Below are positions 5,991-6,497 of a DNA stretch of 6,497 bases, in pieces. Below the pieces are notes generated by a model. That model did not search any database. It was not told the origin of the DNA and saw only the letters and a program-made list of their open reading frames with translations. Source of the stretch: an uncultured Eubacteriales bacterium. GTDB lineage: Bacteria > Bacillota > Clostridia > Oscillospirales > Acutalibacteraceae. The DNA is taken from NCBI GenBank assembly GCA_900319255.1, contig ONNU01000226.1:1-6497 (forward strand), written 5' to 3'. Numbering within the stretch: position 1 is the stretch's first letter; every line of letters starts with the position of its first letter. Made by a program: the position numbers and the translations under genes.

Positions 5991-5996
5991 TGACAT
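5984..5996. promoter_or_regulatory. 13-bp dyad over the -35 box, candidate operator
   Basis: ATGTCA-A-TGACAT is a perfect 6-1-6 inverted repeat that includes the -35 hexamer of the sigma-factor promoter. A regulator bound here would block polymerase. Part of the symmetry comes from the TTGACA hexamer itself, so chance is possible. Confidence 0.4.
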
Positions 5997-6120
5997 TTTT
6001 ATGAATATAGATTAACATATGATATTTTAGGAGCATTGTTGCAAAAATAGTAGTAATATTTGGTAACTATAACAAAGCGATAATTCTTTGCCGACAAATA
6101 AATATTTTGCCCGTGACAGC

Positions 6121-6210
6121 GGTTTACAGATTCAGCAGATCATCAGTACTACGCTGACTATTTCGCCCTCCGGTCAGATAAGCTTATCATAAACCTGAAT
6201 CCGTGAAACT
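6121..6210. other. Closed long-range stem, possible structured RNA
   Basis: GATTCAG (6129-6135) pairs with CTGAATC (6195-6201). After a one-base mismatch, AC (6126-6127) pairs with GT (6203-6204), then past one bulged G, GTTT (6122-6125) pairs with AAAC (6206-6209), ending in a G-U pair. This makes about 14 pairs. Inside, CTGAC (6154-6158) pairs with GTCAG (6173-6177), and the 12-bp palindrome GATAAGCTTATC lies at 6177-6188. No T-run follows. The strand of any transcript is unknown. Confidence 0.4.
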
Positions 6211-6268
6211 GACATCTCCGTTGCAAGTGGCGCTTGTTGGTGTAAAATATTTCCGGGAGTTTTCGTAG

Positions 6269-6296
6269 GAGCCGGCTCAGGGAATTTTTATTTCCC
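6269..6296. other. Palindrome and adjoining small hairpin
   Basis: GAGCCGGCTC (6269-6278) is a perfect 10-bp palindrome. Directly after it, GGGAA (6280-6284) pairs with TTCCC (6292-6296) around a T-rich 7-base loop. Neither is followed by a clean U-tract, so a terminator is not supported. Confidence 0.3.
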
Positions 6297-6353
6297 GATA
6301 CCACCCGACTATAACACGCGAAAACGAAAGTAACGCTTTATCAAACCTGCCCC

Positions 6354-6445
6354 CGCGATTTTGGTTAGTGTAAAATTATGGTTGGCAACAGAAATACTAT
6401 CGCAGACCGACAAAAATGCCGCCAATAAATTATCTTACAATCGCG
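6354..6445. repeat. Imperfect inverted repeat, about 32-bp and 25-bp arms
   Basis: CGCGATT (6354-6360) is mirrored by AATCGCG (6439-6445). Within the arms, TGTAA (6369-6373) is mirrored by TTACA (6435-6439) and TTGGC (6382-6386) by GCCAA (6421-6425). The first and second pairings share base 6439 and the spacing differs between arms, so they are partly alternative. A partial direct copy of the right arm, CTTACAACGCGA, follows at 6471-6482. Confidence 0.35.
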
Positions 6446-6497
6446 AGGAAAAAGCCTTGCATGGTAATAACTTACAACGCGAACATGACACCGGCGG

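Larger units (their letters stand above)
5997..6497. other. About 500 bases with no supportable gene, several inverted repeats
   Basis: All six frames are broken by frequent stops; the longest open stretches are 38-55 codons, without a start codon behind a ribosome binding site. The first 120 bases are strongly AT-rich, and the rest is close to the coding average. The region holds a closed stem at 6121-6210, perfect palindromes at 6177-6188 and 6269-6278, a small hairpin at 6280-6296 and a long imperfect inverted repeat at 6354-6445. Possibilities are a structured RNA, an intergenic repeat element, a decayed gene, or regulatory DNA of a gene beyond the right edge. Confidence 0.6.

Noticed and set aside
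6028..6282. Minus-strand frame with protein-like stretches (e.g. EMSVSRIQVYDKLI, PEGEIVSVVLMIC)
   Set aside because: Three in-frame stops and no start or ribosome binding site. It is kept only as a possible decayed gene or translated repeat within the noncoding finding.
6334..6497. Open plus-strand frame of about 55 codons running off the right edge
   Set aside because: No ATG with a ribosome binding site begins it, and the composition does not look coding. A gene start beyond the edge cannot be excluded.

Overview
The window reads as chromosomal DNA from a low-to-mid-GC Gram-positive anaerobe of the class Clostridia. A Ruminococcus-like member of the Oscillospiraceae is my best guess. The reasons are the Gram-positive type of ThiI (no visible rhodanese extension, PYEDCC motif), a class B sortase, a SigH-like sigma factor, strong AGGAGG-type ribosome binding sites and U-tailed hairpin terminators. 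The genus is inference. No rRNA, tRNA, CRISPR array, insertion sequence or phage gene was seen.

Left half (1-4305, plus strand). The 3' part of thiI enters from the left edge. After a 97-base gap comes an 865-residue membrane protein whose middle is a class B sortase. It has a 226-residue cytoplasmic N-terminal region, one membrane helix, the sortase domain, and a long extracellular C-terminal stalk of three gapless 69-residue repeats, the last two separated by a charged Ala/Lys/Glu/Arg helix. Two successive hairpins lie behind it. Then comes a 214-residue protein with a single C-terminal membrane helix. Its cytoplasmic part and that of the sortase both look like distant, degenerate relatives of the CinA/MoaB-type molybdopterin-binding fold. 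The two may form a functional pair, but this is inferred from motif spacing only.

Middle (4306-4410). A bidirectional terminator separates the plus-strand block from the convergent minus-strand block.

Right half (4411-5930, minus strand, so transcription runs right to left). In order of transcription: a SigH-like sigma-70 family factor with a near-perfect TTGACA-17-TATTAT promoter and a 13-bp dyad over its -35; a small double zinc-ribbon protein with no terminator between it and the sigma gene; a strong GNRA-loop terminator; and an unrecognised 138-residue protein.

Right edge (about 5997-6497). About 500 bases carry no supportable gene but contain several inverted repeats: a roughly 90-base closed stem, a perfect 12-bp palindrome, a perfect 10-bp palindrome, and a long imperfect inverted repeat with a partly repeated arm. 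This could be a structured RNA, a dispersed intergenic repeat or a decayed gene.

The most interesting part is the multi-domain sortase and its membrane-anchored neighbour. The structured noncoding right edge comes second.
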